Shown here: piece by piece, positions 1 to 12,926 of the stretch
How the letters are laid out: every line of letters begins with the position of its first letter
Numbering within the stretch: position 1 is the first letter of the stretch
NCBI RefSeq assembly: GCF_000340215.1
Contig: NW_006921532.1
Location: 5,430,573-5,494,572 of the forward strand
From: Pseudocercospora fijiensis CIRAD86
Lineage: Eukaryota > Ascomycota > Dothideomycetes > Mycosphaerellales > Mycosphaerellaceae
DNA length: 64,000 nt
Direction: 5' to 3'
Notes under the pieces: model-generated
Databases searched by the model: none
Seen by the model: the letters and a program-made list of their open reading frames with translations, nothing else
What the model was told of the DNA's origin: nothing
Translations under genes and position numbers: made by a program

Positions 1-532
1 AGAATTCGCGGCTATAGCCGGCCGCCTTACGCGAGCGCAAAAGGATAGCTAATAGAGGATTCGAACCTCTAATGCTAAAAGTTATACCCTCGCTAGTCGC
101 TACCCCGTATCTCTATAAGGACTACGAGCGAATAACTCTTACTATCTAGAACCGATCTAATTAGCTAGAGGGTTATAGAATACAGATAATTATATAAATT
201 AAAAAAAAAAGTTATAGCTAATAAGGGAATTAAACCCCCTATCCGGACGATCTAGTAGATCGTAGATCGCCTTATACTAATTTTACCGTACCCTTAAAGG
301 TGCGGTCGGCTAATATATTCGAGCGAATATAGTTCGGCATCTCGCTAACTAAGGCTAGCTTTAAATAACTAGCAAGGGTATAACCTTTAGGACTACCTAA
401 TTAGCTAGAGGTCTCTATTTACGTAGCGGCTATAAGCGTCCCTACTCGCTTAGCTCCGGTTACGTATTAGAAAGCCGCTCCTATCTAACCTCGCCTTTCT
501 TTGCTATAGGAGAACGTATAGTATCGGTAGAG

Positions 533-800
533 AGTAAATAGAGGATTAGCGGAGACGACGCGAGGAGCGGGCGAGGTTTAGGAAAGGGACTCCCTTTTTA
601 CTATTAGGATAGCGTAGATCGATACGTTTTACTAGTATTTCGCGACGACGAAAGCGTAGGTAGTAAATAGAGGACCGGCGGAGACGACGCGAGGAGCGGG
701 CGAGGTTTAGGAGAGGGACTCCCTTTTCGCCGTTAGGATAGCGTAGATCGATACGTCTTACTAGCATTTCGCGACGCCGAAAGAGTAGGGAGTAAATAGA
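533..800. repeat. 129-bp tandem repeat, two copies plus start of a third
   Basis: The string GTAAATAGAGGA recurs with spacings of 129 and 130 bases (the GAGGA part starts at 541, 670 and 800). The two full copies agree closely over GAGACGACGCGAGGAGCGGG and the CGTAGATCGATACG part. The third copy diverges soon after its start. A repetitive 73-residue frame on the minus strand is only a by-product of the repeat. Confidence 0.8.
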
Positions 801-2059
801 GGATTAGCGGCGTATACGGTCGGTACAATTTTCGCGGTAGTAGCGAGTATAGGAGAGGAGAGTAAAATATATAGTTAGATATAGGCGACGGTAAGAATAG
901 GACTATTTTTATTTTATTTCTACCGATTTAGGTACTACCGGAATCGCGATATCTTTAGATACGGCCGTTAATTACCTCTAAACTCTAGCTCGTTAATAGC
1001 CTTTAGGTATACGTCGCTAACTCTCTACTTCTATAATATCTTAGGTTGCTAGTCTATATATCTAAAGCTAGCCTTATTCTACGCCTTCTCTAATATCTAG
1101 GGCCGATACTTATTCTCCCTATCTTATACGGAGCGGAACGTAATATTATATTAGAGGCCTCGAGTGCCTTCTACTAGAAAATAGAACAGGCGGGCCTATT
1201 TGCTAGGTAGGGTTAGATTAGTACTAGGTCCGCTAGTCGAGATATAGCTTAGCTACCTCGGGTCGAAGGTATAGAACAGCTATACCTTACCTGCTAATTC
1301 GAAGGAAGGCGACCGCGGGTCGAGGATAGGGTATACGAGAAGCGGGAGGGGATATTCGGCAAGAGGGTAGTCTTCTACGGCAATAGTCCGGAAACGGAGC
1401 TTGCCCTAATATACCTATCCGAGCCTATAGAGGTTAGTACGAGATTAAAAATAGGTAATCCTTCCCGACGGGCTAACTTACGAATCTCTTTAGAGCCGGA
1501 ATCTTGCTATCCGCCTCTAAGAAGTTATAACGATCGAAGGGGTAGGGAGAGCTATCGTCCTTCGGCTAAAAGGTAAGCTCGACTGCGCCGCTGTCTACTA
1601 TTTCGTACTAGTACGTCTAGTTACTATTAGCTCTAGTTTCGATATCTATACGTAGCGCTAACACTTATAAACTTAGTGTCTAGTTTCGCGTTTATCCTTC
1701 TATTAACTACTATTACGATCTCGTTAGCGTATATATCGTAGCGGCGGTTATTACGGTACGCTATATCCGGTTACCGGCCTATTCTACGGTTCTCCCTTAG
1801 GCGATCGAAGATAGGGCTAGTCTCTAGCTTAACGCCGTTATTCTCGTTATAGAGCGACTTAGCGGCGAAGTTTAGCTCCTACTACTAAATAGCTATAAAA
1901 TCGACGTCTTCCTAGTCTGCTATCGCGCGCGTTCTAATCGCTAATATAATAGTATCGGCGAAGGAAATCGAGGGGGAAATAGTCGTACTAGACTACGCTA
2001 AGTATATAGAAGGGCGGCGGTCGATAGAATAACGGTTAATATCCGTATTGCGCTCTAAG

Positions 2060-2900
2060 TTCGTATTAACAATCGCGTTAATATATTACTTCTAGGTCGC
2101 GTTACGTGTATAAACAAACAGGCAGCTACGTATACGCGGCGCGTATATTACTTCGAGATATACTTAGGACTAGGGGGTTTCGAAATAAAGATCTTTAGAA
2201 TTACGCGATACTACCCGAACGAACATCGCTCTTTAAGAGCGCCGAGTATAGGAAATCAAGCCGAAGAACACACTATCCGAGCTAGCGTATACGTACTATA
2301 TCGCTAATCTAGGCCTTTAATACCGAAATTGCCCTCCTAGAATATATAGTCTTAACCGGCGCTTAGTCTATATATTTAACCGCGATCTGCCTTCCTTTAG
2401 GCGTAGTAGGTACCGTTATAGCTTCTTTACCTTCTTCTATATTAAAATCCTCTATATCCGCCGCCTACGATACTATCTCTAGACATACCGGACTATCGTT
2501 TAGCGAGCTAATGTCTTAGACGCTTAAAGGCGAGTTATAGGCGTCCTCGCCTAATACCTCTAATCGGCTATTACTAATACTACTAGCTCTAGTAGGATCT
2601 AGTTTTCTAAATAGCCCCTAGCTATATACGTATCTCTCTTTAATAATCGGCGACTAGAGGATAGTACTCCTAGTAGGACCCGTATAGAGTAATCTACTTA
2701 ACGCCTAAGGAATCTAGTAGCTATCCTACTAGTCTCCTAACTTTAGGCGCTCTATAGGGTGCCTATAGCCTTTCCGCGTCGAGAAATTACGAGATCGATA
2801 CTACGTAAGACTAGATTACGCCGGTAAATATAGAGCTTTCTTAGGATCGGTTAAAAAGGCGCCTATCTACCGAGTACTCTCGCTCTCTCTCTCCCCTCTA
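2060..2900 (-). pseudogene. possible RIPped coding relic of unknown family
   Basis: One minus-strand frame runs across this interval and is interrupted almost only by TAG and a few TAA codons, the pattern left when CAG, CAA or TGG codons are mutated by RIP. Recognisable protein-like stretches include PTTPKGRQIAVKYID and TIYSRRAISVLKA. I do not recognise the family. It lies upstream of and opposite to the Helitron replicase gene, so it could be a captured gene, an older element, or chance. Confidence 0.3.
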
Positions 2901-3671
2901 TACGAACTACCCTATACGAACCTACTATTCGTACTTAGTCCTCCTCCGTAATCTCGGCCGGCGAGTATCCTACTACTCTCGCAAACTATATACCCTAGAT
3001 TTAATTAACTAGTTAGGGATAATTTGTCTAAACTAGATCTCGAGGGCTCGTATAAGAGTAGCATTCCGGGTAACCTTTATTTAATCTATATACTCCGCTA
3101 ATACTACCTTAGGATCTAGGAATCTTCTAATCTACGGATTCTAATAATCTAACTAGCTCCGTTAAAGGAACTTCCTAGTATTAATTTCCGAATTATTACG
3201 ATTCGTAAGCAAGTACTAATCGTATAGGCCCTTCTAACTAGGTTCTCCGCTATCGATTCTTTGCGATTCGTCCGCCCTAGATCTTAGACTTCTTTCGTAA
3301 TATCGAATATCTAGCTATTCTATCTATAAACAACTTAGGACTAGTAAGCATTAGAGGTAGGTAGGCTAATAGCCGCGGTCCCTCCTAACCGAGATCCCTA
3401 ATGTCGACTCTTTACGATTCGTATACCTTATACCGCTCTAGGATCCTAATTTCCGAGGCGTACCTTAACGCTTATATTATCGACGATCTCTACGAGAAAA
3501 CAACGGCTCGCTCTTAGAATTGTCCCTATCTCCGAGAGGTAGTATATAAGGACGCCTCGATATCGTCGGTCTACTAATAGTACGTTATAATTACCTCGCT
3601 TTTCGTATAAAAGGCCGCGATTCTTCGAACTCTATAGTACGGCGTACTCGCTTAGCTCTTCCTTACCTAAA

Positions 3672-6600
3672 ATGTCTTCTCTATCTACTCTATCTTCTTC
3701 TAGATCTAAGCGCCCGATACTTACGCTACCAGATATAGAGAGCGCGAGGAAAGGTAAGAAGCGAGCGATATCTAGCTCTTTCGTACTGCCCGACTTTACG
3801 ATTAACCTAATATCGGACGATAGTCTATCTAAGTTGCGGCGTTCGCGACGATAGCCGAAGCTAAAGCGGAGATCTAGTTCCTCGTTACTAGTTAAAATGT
3901 CGATAGGGATAAATGTCGTATAAGACAATAATCCGTTCTAAACGATATCGTATAGAGATAAAGAGACGAAGTATAGAGCGGGTATCTCCTAATCTTCCGC
4001 TAGGCTATTGTTTCCGTATAACCGTATTCCCGTTACCGGTCCCGCTTCTAGACTAGTAGTCGAACTGCGTTAATACAAATTCTATTAGATCGTTAAACTA
4101 GTATCTAACTTCTAGAGGAAGAACGGACGATTCTATAGGGTCTATACTCTAGTAGTATATTAGCGCGTAGGTTAGCATTCGAGCGATAATATTCCCTAAC
4201 TTTAATAGAAAGCCTAACTTTCTGCCTATAGCAACTACGATTCTAATGCTATATATCTATAGTTAGCGTACGACGACGCATCTACCGGACTATTACCTAG
4301 GTTACGTCGAGCAAGTCCTATCTTTAACGATACGTTAGAGGCGTTAGGGACGACGCGCGACCTCCCTAGCGTATTATCGCTATATACGTAAGGTGTTTTA
4401 TTTAAAACGCTGTCCGATCGTTCCCTCTTTCTTATATCTTCTTCTACTAAGCGTCCCTATACTCCGCCTACGTATAAGTTATACACTATCGACCCGTTAC
4501 GTCTAATACTATCTCCTTTGTCGCATTCGGCGTAGAGTTTACCTACTGTTACAATTCCGAGCGTTAGTCGCAAGTCCGATTCTATATCTACGTTAGTAAG
4601 TAGCGCTTCTAGTATCTATACTCTACTAAGTCCGATAGGTCGCGACTATAACTAGAACGATTAGTCTGTCTTGCCTAGAGACAGCGTTATATAGGACGCC
4701 GAGAGGTAAGGTCCGACGCTACCGAATATAGAGGTTCCTAATAAATATAGTCTAGACGCTTTCGATAATTACTACGACTTCGGCGACCTTCTCGATCCTT
4801 CTAGACCGATAGACGTTGAATTTACGGAGCCTTCCTATAACGCTAACTCTACGAGTTTAATTAAGAATAGTAGCTCTATCGCGCCTAGAGCTCCGTCGCT
4901 AGGGCCTATCTAACCGCTACTTCTACTAAGCCTTCCTTTTACCCCTAGAGCTATACCGACAGATACTACTACTGCCCCTACTAGTAGGGCTAGAGCTAGC
5001 GGTTCTAGTCCTTAGGTACGAGCTAGTTAGCCTTCTCTAGGGCGGATATCTTTTAAACATCTAAACGATTATAATACCCTCCCTACGGCGGTCGCCGAGG
5101 CGTACCGTAGCCTAGGTCGATCGTAGGCTACTAACGCCGACCTCTTACGCCCGGAGAGGTCTACTCTTCCTAAGGCGTATATCTCGATGCTATACGAGGC
5201 AGTAATACTTAACATTAGCGATATAGTATATACCTACTAATACTATTAAGCTAAGTATTAGATCTATAAAGTATCGAACGTCCGAGTAGATAGTAAACCG
5301 TCTTCTTCTACGGATAAGAACGGCATAGTGTTTATAATATATTGCGGTAGCGGCGCGGTAAAAGGTGTGTTTTCGATCCCTAAACTACCTCCGTTACTAC
5401 GGCGACTGCTTACTATAGACCTATTTAAGGATATAGAAGCAAGAACGTTCTAGGAGAACATTCGAGCCTATAATTGCCGCCTCGCAATAACTTCGTTTAT
5501 AGCTAAGCGTAATATACGGATATTAGGGTATAGTTCGTTCTAGATCTATAGGGAAGCGTATTATTTAGGCGGCGGTCTCTTCGCTCCGACGGAAGATCCC
5601 TAATACGCGTAGCTATACTTTTACGACCCCGTATATACTACTAAGAGGCGTATATAGAAATCCGGCGATCGTAGATATGCTAGCCGGAACTAGAAATCTA
5701 TACTATCGCCGTAGCTAGACTACGGCACTATAATCGCGTTATATAAGATAATTACGTAATATAACGCGCTATATTATAAGTTCGCCGCGGCTCGGGAAAT
5801 GTTTATATCCTCCTAAGGACCTAGGCGCCTCGTTCTTAAGGCTATAGACCTTAGTTTAGTCTACGAAGGTATATAGGACGCGCGTCGATATAACAAGCCG
5901 GTCGTAAACGAAGTAGCCGCCCTCTATCCGGATTACGATCCGGAAGCTATTAGCGGAATAAGGGATTTTGTAGTAGTAGAGCGGTTAAGTACGGAAGAGG
6001 TGTCTACTACTCTATATTATATAAATCGCTACTATCTATACTACTTCCCTATATATTACGTCCTCCTCTAGGCGGCTAGAACTCCTAGGTTTTCGTAGGA
6101 GAACTAGTTTCGTACGCGTAGTAGGAGGCACGTTACGCTTAGGGATTATTTTAGGTATATTTTACACTATCGACTAAACTAATTTCCTACTATCTTCTAC
6201 GGTCGCTAGCTCCTATAACAATTGTACGTCGACGTATATACCGTAGTAGACTTAAACGACCTGCTTTTCCTAGGCAACTATTAGAAAGAAGTATAGGCGG
6301 ATACGTACGACTTAAAACAACCGAAACAGCGTAGTACCCGCGTACTATTAGGCAATAAGGACAGATAGGACATCTAACGAGAGTTATCTCGATAGATAGG
6401 CGAAGACCTACGTTACGATATTCTTCGAACTAAGGTATAGTACGGGGAATGCTAGAGAAGCTTACGTTATAGTTTACTATAGCGGAACTGTTTAGTCGTC
6501 CCTACGAACGGGGCTCTATTATCCGATAGCATCCTACAAGCTCTACGAATAGTTCTCTTATCCTCGTACGTCGGCGGCGATCGGTAGATTTTATAGTACT

Positions 6601-9600
6601 ACCGAGATTCTATAGCTATCGTCGGCTACTTCGGCGTCCCTACGTACTTTATTACGTTTACGGCTAACCCTAACTAGCCGGAGATTAGGCGTTATTTGTT
6701 CGACTATTAGGACGCGATAAACCGCCCGGACATTACAATAAGGGTCTTTATTTAGAAAGCTAGGGAGTTTCTATACGAGGTCTACTATAGGAACGTATTT
6801 AGTCGCTATATCGCGAGATGCTAGACGGTAGAATACTAGAAGCGTAGCCTCCCCTACCTTTACCTCTTACTATAGATCGCGCCCGATTAAGCGCTAGATA
6901 CTATATCTAAGATTAATAACTTTATCCGCGCTAAGCTTCCGAGCCTAGCCGAGGACCCGGATAGTAGCGTAACGAACTTAGTTAAGGAATATATATATTA
7001 TAGACCTTATAGTACGGGCTTTCTATACGTCCTATATATATAGTTACCTCGACACTCCGAAGGGACGTATTCTAAGGGATTCTCTATAGAGTTCTCGGAC
7101 GAGACGGTAGTAACTAATATCGCGTTTCTAAAATATCGTAGACGCCGTAACGGGAGGATATAGAATAAGAGGAGGAATCGCGCGTTCCTCTTCGACAATC
7201 GTTACATCGTACTATATAATTTATACCTACTAAAGCGGTTTAACGCCTATATTAACGTCGAGCAGGTCTGCTTATTACGGGCGATTAAATATATTAATAA
7301 GTACGTCTATAAGGGCGCCGACCGTACGACTGCCCGCCTCGAGATTCCCGGTAACGAGATTACTAACTACGTTAATATACGATACATTAGTCCTACGATA
7401 GCGATATATAATATCTTAGGAGGCAAGCGCTATAAAGAATAGCCCGCGGTTATTCGACTAGACGTCTACCTACCGGGCCCTAGGGGTAATATCGTGTTTA
7501 ACTATAACGTAACGATAGCGGACCTACGCGGCGATAGACGATAACGTACTACGCTCGTCGCGTAGTTTCGGTATAACGCGTTGCTCTAGACAACGACGTG
7601 TCTTGCCGGCGCTTAACGTATCTTGAGTTTCTAAAACACTATACGCTATATAATAAAGTGTAGAAGAAACGTCCTAGGCGCGTAGTACACTCGATCGCGC
7701 GTCTTAACCCGCCCCTACGTCCTAAAGGCGAGATACTATACTTAATTAAATTGCTCTATATCGTTCGGGGTACTAAATGTTTCCGCGACTTAAGGATATA
7801 TAGCGGCACTATATATAAGAGCTTTCGAGCGGCGGCGATTATATCCGGTCTTATAAGATTAGAAGATAAATAGCTAGATACGTTCCGGGAGGCCGAGAAG
7901 ATATATACCTCCCGACAATTACGTCTTATATTCGTACTACTTATCCTAGCGGATGCGATATCCGGAGCCGACGCTGCGCGATAGTAGAGTCTTCTATAGA
8001 GGGATATATATAAAGATCTATATATCGAACTGCGGCGCGGAGGGCACGTAGGAAGGTATAAGGAGATAAATGCTACTACTAAAAGTTATAGTAAGTAGTA
8101 GCTGCATACCGAATTGGTTCCTAACAGATACAAGGTATCGGGCTATAGACTACCGAGTCCCGATCCTTCGTAGGCGAAAATGCGTAGTAGCAATAACGCT
8201 ATCGCTTAAGAAGAAGCGCTAGTCGATATAGGAAACGAAGATAGGAACAAACTCTACGTGCAACAAAACGCCTACCTTCTTAATAACGGTTAAAGGCGAG
8301 CCTTTACCGATATTACGAACGATATCGACTAGAATCCGTTAATAGCGCACTTTTTTATCTAAGGTCCGGGAGGCTACGGGAAGACGTTCCTATACCGTAT
8401 ACTCGTAGCGACCTATAGAGCACGTAGCCTTATCGTGCTATATATCGCGTCTTTAGGTATTACCGCATAGCTGCTTCTTAGTAGTCGTATAGCGCACTCC
8501 CGATTTAAACTTCCTTTAAGCAATACTAGGCGGTAGGACTATCCTATTACGCAAGACATAATAGACGCTAAGCTAATCCGAAAGACTTATCTAGTTATTT
8601 AGGACGAAGCCGCGATATAGAATAGACGCGATATTATAGCTATATATCGACTCTTTTGTAAGTTACGATTAGGTAGTAATAGCTAGGATAACGAACTATT
8701 CTTCGCGGGAGTCCCTATCGTATTCGGCGGCGACTAGGCATAGACTCTTCTAGTGCTTCCCGAGTATAAGAAGTCTTCGAAGGAAGCAGACGTAATAGCG
8801 ATTACATTTAAAGCCTTCCTAATCTAGAATAAGATTAAGGTACTCTATCTCTAGTAAAATATACGGCTCGTAGATAGCAATCCGCGGAACGTCGACTTCT
8901 ACCGCTAGACCCTCTATATTATATACGACGACGTGTTCGATCGATTTATTAAGCTACTAATATACGTCGGAAGAGTCTAGGACCTTAGCGAGCTTATCGA
9001 TTTCGTCTTTCTAAGATAGGGTATTATTAACGCTAAGTACGACCTAGTATTCTATCGTTCTCGAGCTATCCTTTATATAACGAACGATACCGCCTACGAG
9101 ATTAACGAACGTATTATAGACGACCTACCGTATAGTACAATTCGCGAATATCGCTACGAGGATAAGATAAAGAAGTTGCCTAGCGATAAAGACTAGCCTC
9201 CGGAAATCTTAAGCCTTTTAAAATCTATCTAGAATACCGAGCTCTAGATTCCTTACCTGCGGATCCGGGTAGGTATACTAATAATAATTATATAGAACAT
9301 TTATAAGACCGTAGAACTCGTAAACGGAACGCGGGTTATTGTCGTAAAAACACTCTAGTTCGGGGTTAAAGTTCGGAAACTGCTAGACGACGATAATTAG
9401 GAAGTATACTAGATACCGCGAATCTAGATATATTCGAACAAAGGCCTACCGTTTACCCTTAAGCGATATTAACTTCCGCTTCGACCTTGTTTCGCAATAA
9501 CGATAAACAAATCTTAGGGTTAATCCCTAGTATATATCGGTATCGACCTTCGACGGCCCGTATTTAGCTACGGCTAACTCTTCGTAGTATTCTTACGCGT

Positions 9601-10660
9601 TACGGACGTATACAACCTCCGCGTACTTATTAACGGAAAGTATGCTTTTACGTAGGGCGGCGACTCCCTAAATAAGGTATTTCGCTCGGCTCTATTATAT
9701 CTGCCTAAGCGTCTCTACGACTTTATTTTTAAGGGTAGAAATCTGTTTATAGGTATAACCTCTAACGTCCTATTACGCGGAGCGATATACGCTATACCTA
9801 CTAGCTCTACCGGACTAGCGTAGCAACCGCGACGCCCGTAGGGTACTTTTAACTATATACCTCGAGCGTACGTTCCCGAAATCGCTAAACCGCCTACTAG
9901 TTCTACTCGAGACGCTATAGAACCTAAAAACGAGCCTAACTAGTATACTCGAAACTTTGCGGATCTAGACCGCGAAGCAGGTAGCGATAGTAGCCTTCCG
10001 CGTAGGGTAGAAAAGGGTCCTAGGGCATTCGTGCTAGGTAACGACGAAGATAGGACGTTAGTCGACACTAGAGTCGGACGATAGCTAAGCCGGCGAGAAA
10101 CTACGCTAACTATAGCACTAGCGAAAACTTCGCGCCGACCGTTATTCGTAGAACTTCCTAGATACTAACTAGACGACTCCTTAGTCTACCTCTAGAACTT
10201 AGCCCTAGGTCCTAGTAACGCCTAATAGATAATATAAGTTACGGCTAAAATAATACCTTCGAAGGAGATTGCGTAGGCAGATCTAACTAAGGCCTCGTCG
10301 ATACTACCTACGCTAGTACCTATACCGATACCTCGTTCTATATCTGCGGCGCGTACAATCTAATAGATTTCTAAGGACACTACGCCTATTCTAGGTCCTT
10401 CGTTCTCTAGGAAGCGACTACCCGGACAACCCGTATTGCTCTCGAAGCCTATATCCCGCACTTAAGTCTCTACTCCGACCTCGATACTATACGCTCTAAC
10501 GCTACCTCGCACTCTAAGGCTAGGCGATATTACTAAGGCAAAGGCTCCGGTTGTCGTATATAAACAAGAAGCTAAGATCCTTAGTATACTTTAAGACGCA
10601 GATCTCGACTTCGATATAGAAGACTTTTAGGCTACGGTTAGTAGTTGTTCTCTATAGTAC
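3672..10660 (+). pseudogene. RIP-inactivated Helitron Rep-helicase (RepHel)
   Basis: This is the relic of a rolling-circle transposase with an HUH nickase and a PIF1-type helicase. From ATG 3672 one frame runs to about 7.54 kb; the reading then continues in another frame to about 10.66 kb, so one indel or small intron lies near 7.55 kb. Visible in order: the Helitron_like_N region with FITFTANPN (6650-6676); the HUH motif now LPYLYL (6852-6866), both His changed to Tyr; the Y2 motif KYINKYVYKG (7287-7316) with both Tyr kept; helicase Walker A GPGGYGKTFLY (8363-8395); Walker B DEAA (8603-8614) preceded by TAG where the family has Trp; FGGD (8723-8734); and TINKS-stop-G near 9500 for the motif TINKSQGQ. 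Most stops are TAG or TAA at family Gln or Trp positions. The N-terminal 450 codons and the acidic tail are not recognisable. Confidence 0.88.
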
Positions 10661-10959
10661 AGTTATTCTCTATAATATATATATACAAAACTTCTCTATC
10701 CGTACTAGCATTTTTTTCTCTTTAGATATAGAGTTTAGCTACCTAAATACAGTTAGCGTATTACTACTTCTCCGAGGTACTAAGAACCTTGTTATTTAGC
10801 CGCTTATCCCCTATCTATATAAGCTAAGTTCCCGGCAGTTCTCTTAGTTATCCTCCTTTCTCTTCGGGTTCTCTACTATATTCCTAGCGCTAATACAATA
10901 TCGAGCCTTAATATTATACCTAAAGTAGGAAAGGATTACGCGCAACAGTTCGTATAAGT

Positions 10960-11760
10960 AGTAGTAGAAGTATATTAAAAAGGTGAAATTTAGGAAACTA
11001 GAACTACGGACTACGCGCTAGCAAAGAAAATCGTAAGCGGTAAAGGGCGAGATCTAGTATTTCGAGAGGGCTATATACGTATACTAGGAGAAGGAGTAAC
11101 GTAGAAGGGTACCGATAAGAGAGCGAGGCGAGCGGCGCTAGTCTATATCCTCGGTATAGACGCTAGAAGTTGCGCTATACTAAACTGTCCCTTTCCTTCG
11201 AAATATAGAACTTGCGAATCTAACCGTAGTTATTTCGAAGGGTGCCGTTATTCCTATAACCTAGCGCTAAAGCTACTATATAGTAATTGCGCTTATAGAG
11301 GAGATCCTAGGAGCTATACTAGCTATATAAACTATAACCGGAAGAGAGTAGCATTACTAGAATTCGAAGATAGCGGGCGGGCTTCGAAATCGAATACTCG
11401 ACCTCTGTTTACGGAGTACGAATAGGAAGAGGGCACCCTAGAACATTAAGAGACTATCTCTACTAAGGATGCTAGCTGCTAGTAGGAATACGACTTTATC
11501 CCGGAAGTGTCTTAGAAAGCGGAAGAACTTAGGAGAAGCATAAGCGAAGTATAGCTCTAGTAACTCTTCGAGTTTCTAGCGGAATTGTTATATTCTAATT
11601 CTCCTACGTTTCCGACGTAGTATATTCGAGATATATATTACGAGAGTGTTAGCGAGATTACAAGCGGTTATATACGGAAAACAGATAGTAAGCGAGCTCG
11701 TATAGAAGTCGTCGCGGTAGTAGAGCAGACTTAACTAGATTAGGTATATATTTCAAAACG
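10960..11760 (+). pseudogene. Cys-rich protein relic, DUF3716-like
   Basis: A single frame stays readable for about 800 bases with few TAG/TAA stops, downstream of the RepHel reading and on the same strand. It shows RARRAALVYILGIDARSCAI followed by a Cys-rich block (C at several positions, NCAYRGDP) and several Tyr codons that could be RIPped Cys codons. The layout resembles the short Cys motif domain DUF3716 found in many fungal proteins near the C-terminus, but the match is from memory and weak. It could be a second Helitron gene or a captured host gene. Confidence 0.4.
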
Positions 11761-12659
11761 ACTATAATGCGAATAGTAACAACGGCGGTAACGTACTAAG
11801 AAACGCGAGATTAAATATTGCTAGCTTCGCTAACCGACATTATAGGCCTAGTATATATCTATTATATAGGCAGACGAGATAAAAATAGGAAGGAGAAGAT
11901 TATAAGTCACTTTATAGATTTCATTTTTTGCGGAGGGCTAACTAACCTCCGTAGAGTACATATATCGGTCCGCGCCCTATAGCGTAGATAGTATATCTTA
12001 TCTTATTTCCTCTCGCTTTTTCTAACTTTTAACTTCTTAATTAGTATACTATTCTTAGATTATCGCATTCTTCCGAGTAGCGGCGATATAGATTCCTATA
12101 GCAAATCGATTCCTAGGTCCTATCTAGACGAAAGGAGAGCTAGCGCTAAAGTCCCGGATAAAGTCCGATCCTAGGAGGGTAGCGTACGATTAAGCGTTAA
12201 TAGTAGAGGTGCCTAGCGACTACTAGTACTCGATAGTCTTAGCGCCCTCTTAGAGGACGATAGTATAGTTAAAAGTAAGGCGGCGCACTACGCCGCTAAC
12301 AAAACGTACGAAGACTTCGCCTACGACGAGCTTTAAGGGTTAGTATATCTAGCAATATATATTTATAAACGAGACTTACTAGAGTCGCGACCCTCTTAGA
12401 GCCGGTCTTCTTAACTAGAACTCGCTTCGTAGAGCGAGGGGGAGACTCGTTAGAGGACATACCGGCGAGATCGATAACTTCCTTGCCCTTAAACACTTAA
12501 GCTACTAATACTATTAGCGACGCGGTTGTAAAGGTTTAGCGATAATATCAAACTTACCGGTAGCGCTCGAGATCTTACTCGGGGTTTCTATAGGGGCTAG
12601 TATAGGGGGTAGGTATAGTATCTAGCTTAGTAAAGATAGAAAGGGAGTAGTAACGAGTC

Positions 12660-12660
<1 letters not shown>
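11761..12660. other. RIPped non-coding stretch inside the Helitron
   Basis: Between the coding relic and the TAG microsatellite I see no supportable gene. A 66-codon minus-strand frame at 12296-12496 has ordinary composition but no recognisable domain and no continuation in any frame, so I leave it as unassigned. Confidence 0.5.

Positions 12661-12690
<30 letters not shown>
12661..12690. repeat. (TAG)10 microsatellite
   Basis: Ten perfect TAG units, followed by a few imperfect ones broken by TAAG. It lies about 210 bases inside the Helitron 3' end. Confidence 0.95.
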
Positions 12691-12692
<2 letters not shown>

Positions 12693-12852
12693 AGTAGTAG
12701 TAAGTAGAAGAAGTTGTTATTAGAAAGGCGCGCGATTTATAAAGCGCGATTTGTAACGATTTCCGCCTTATTGCCTAGCGCGGTATAGCTATAGCCGCCG
12801 TAGAATCTTCTAGAATCTAGCTTACCCTATCCCGCTCGTCGCCTTAGCCTTT

Positions 12853-12926
12853 ACTTATAGCTCTTCGGCCTTTACTTATAGCACTTCGTCCTTTACTTAT
12901 AGCTCTTCGAGCTATATAAATACTAG
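12853..12926 (+). other. Helitron 3' terminus (hairpin + CTAG), RIPped copy
   Basis: Three near-repeats of CTTTACTTATAGCTCTTCG lead into a perfect inverted repeat TATAGCTC-TTC-GAGCTATA (12898-12916). After a 6-nt spacer comes CTAG (12923-12926), then T. A hairpin a few bases before CTRR with a following T is the known 3' structure of Helitrons. The same structure, without RIP changes, ends the repeat block at 36770-36798. Confidence 0.8.

Larger units (their letters stand above)
1..3671. repeat. RIP-degraded repetitive DNA, not assigned to a family
   Basis: CA and TG are rare, TA and CG are common, and no frame stays open for long, which is the signature of RIP. I see two internal features, listed separately: a 129-bp tandem repeat near the left end and a minus-strand frame interrupted mainly by TAG. 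The stretch may hold the 5' part of the downstream Helitron, but I could not find a 5' TC terminus. No intact gene is present. Confidence 0.7.
3672..12926 (+). mobile_element. autonomous Helitron, RIP-dead; 5' end not located
   Basis: The element carries the RepHel relic, a second coding relic at about 10.96-11.76 kb and a Helitron-style 3' end (hairpin, 6-nt spacer, CTAG) at 12898-12926, followed by T as expected for insertion between A and T. The given start is only the replicase start codon; the real 5' TC end must lie upstream, perhaps outside the window. RIP affects the whole element. Confidence 0.75.

Noticed and set aside
3632..3928. 98-codon minus-strand frame at the start of the Helitron replicase
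   Set aside because: Antisense shadow of the plus-strand RepHel frame, which continues in phase for several kilobases with known motifs.
12661..12700. TAG repeat as a possible telomere or CRISPR-like repeat
   Set aside because: Simple trinucleotide microsatellite without spacers; the genome is eukaryotic.
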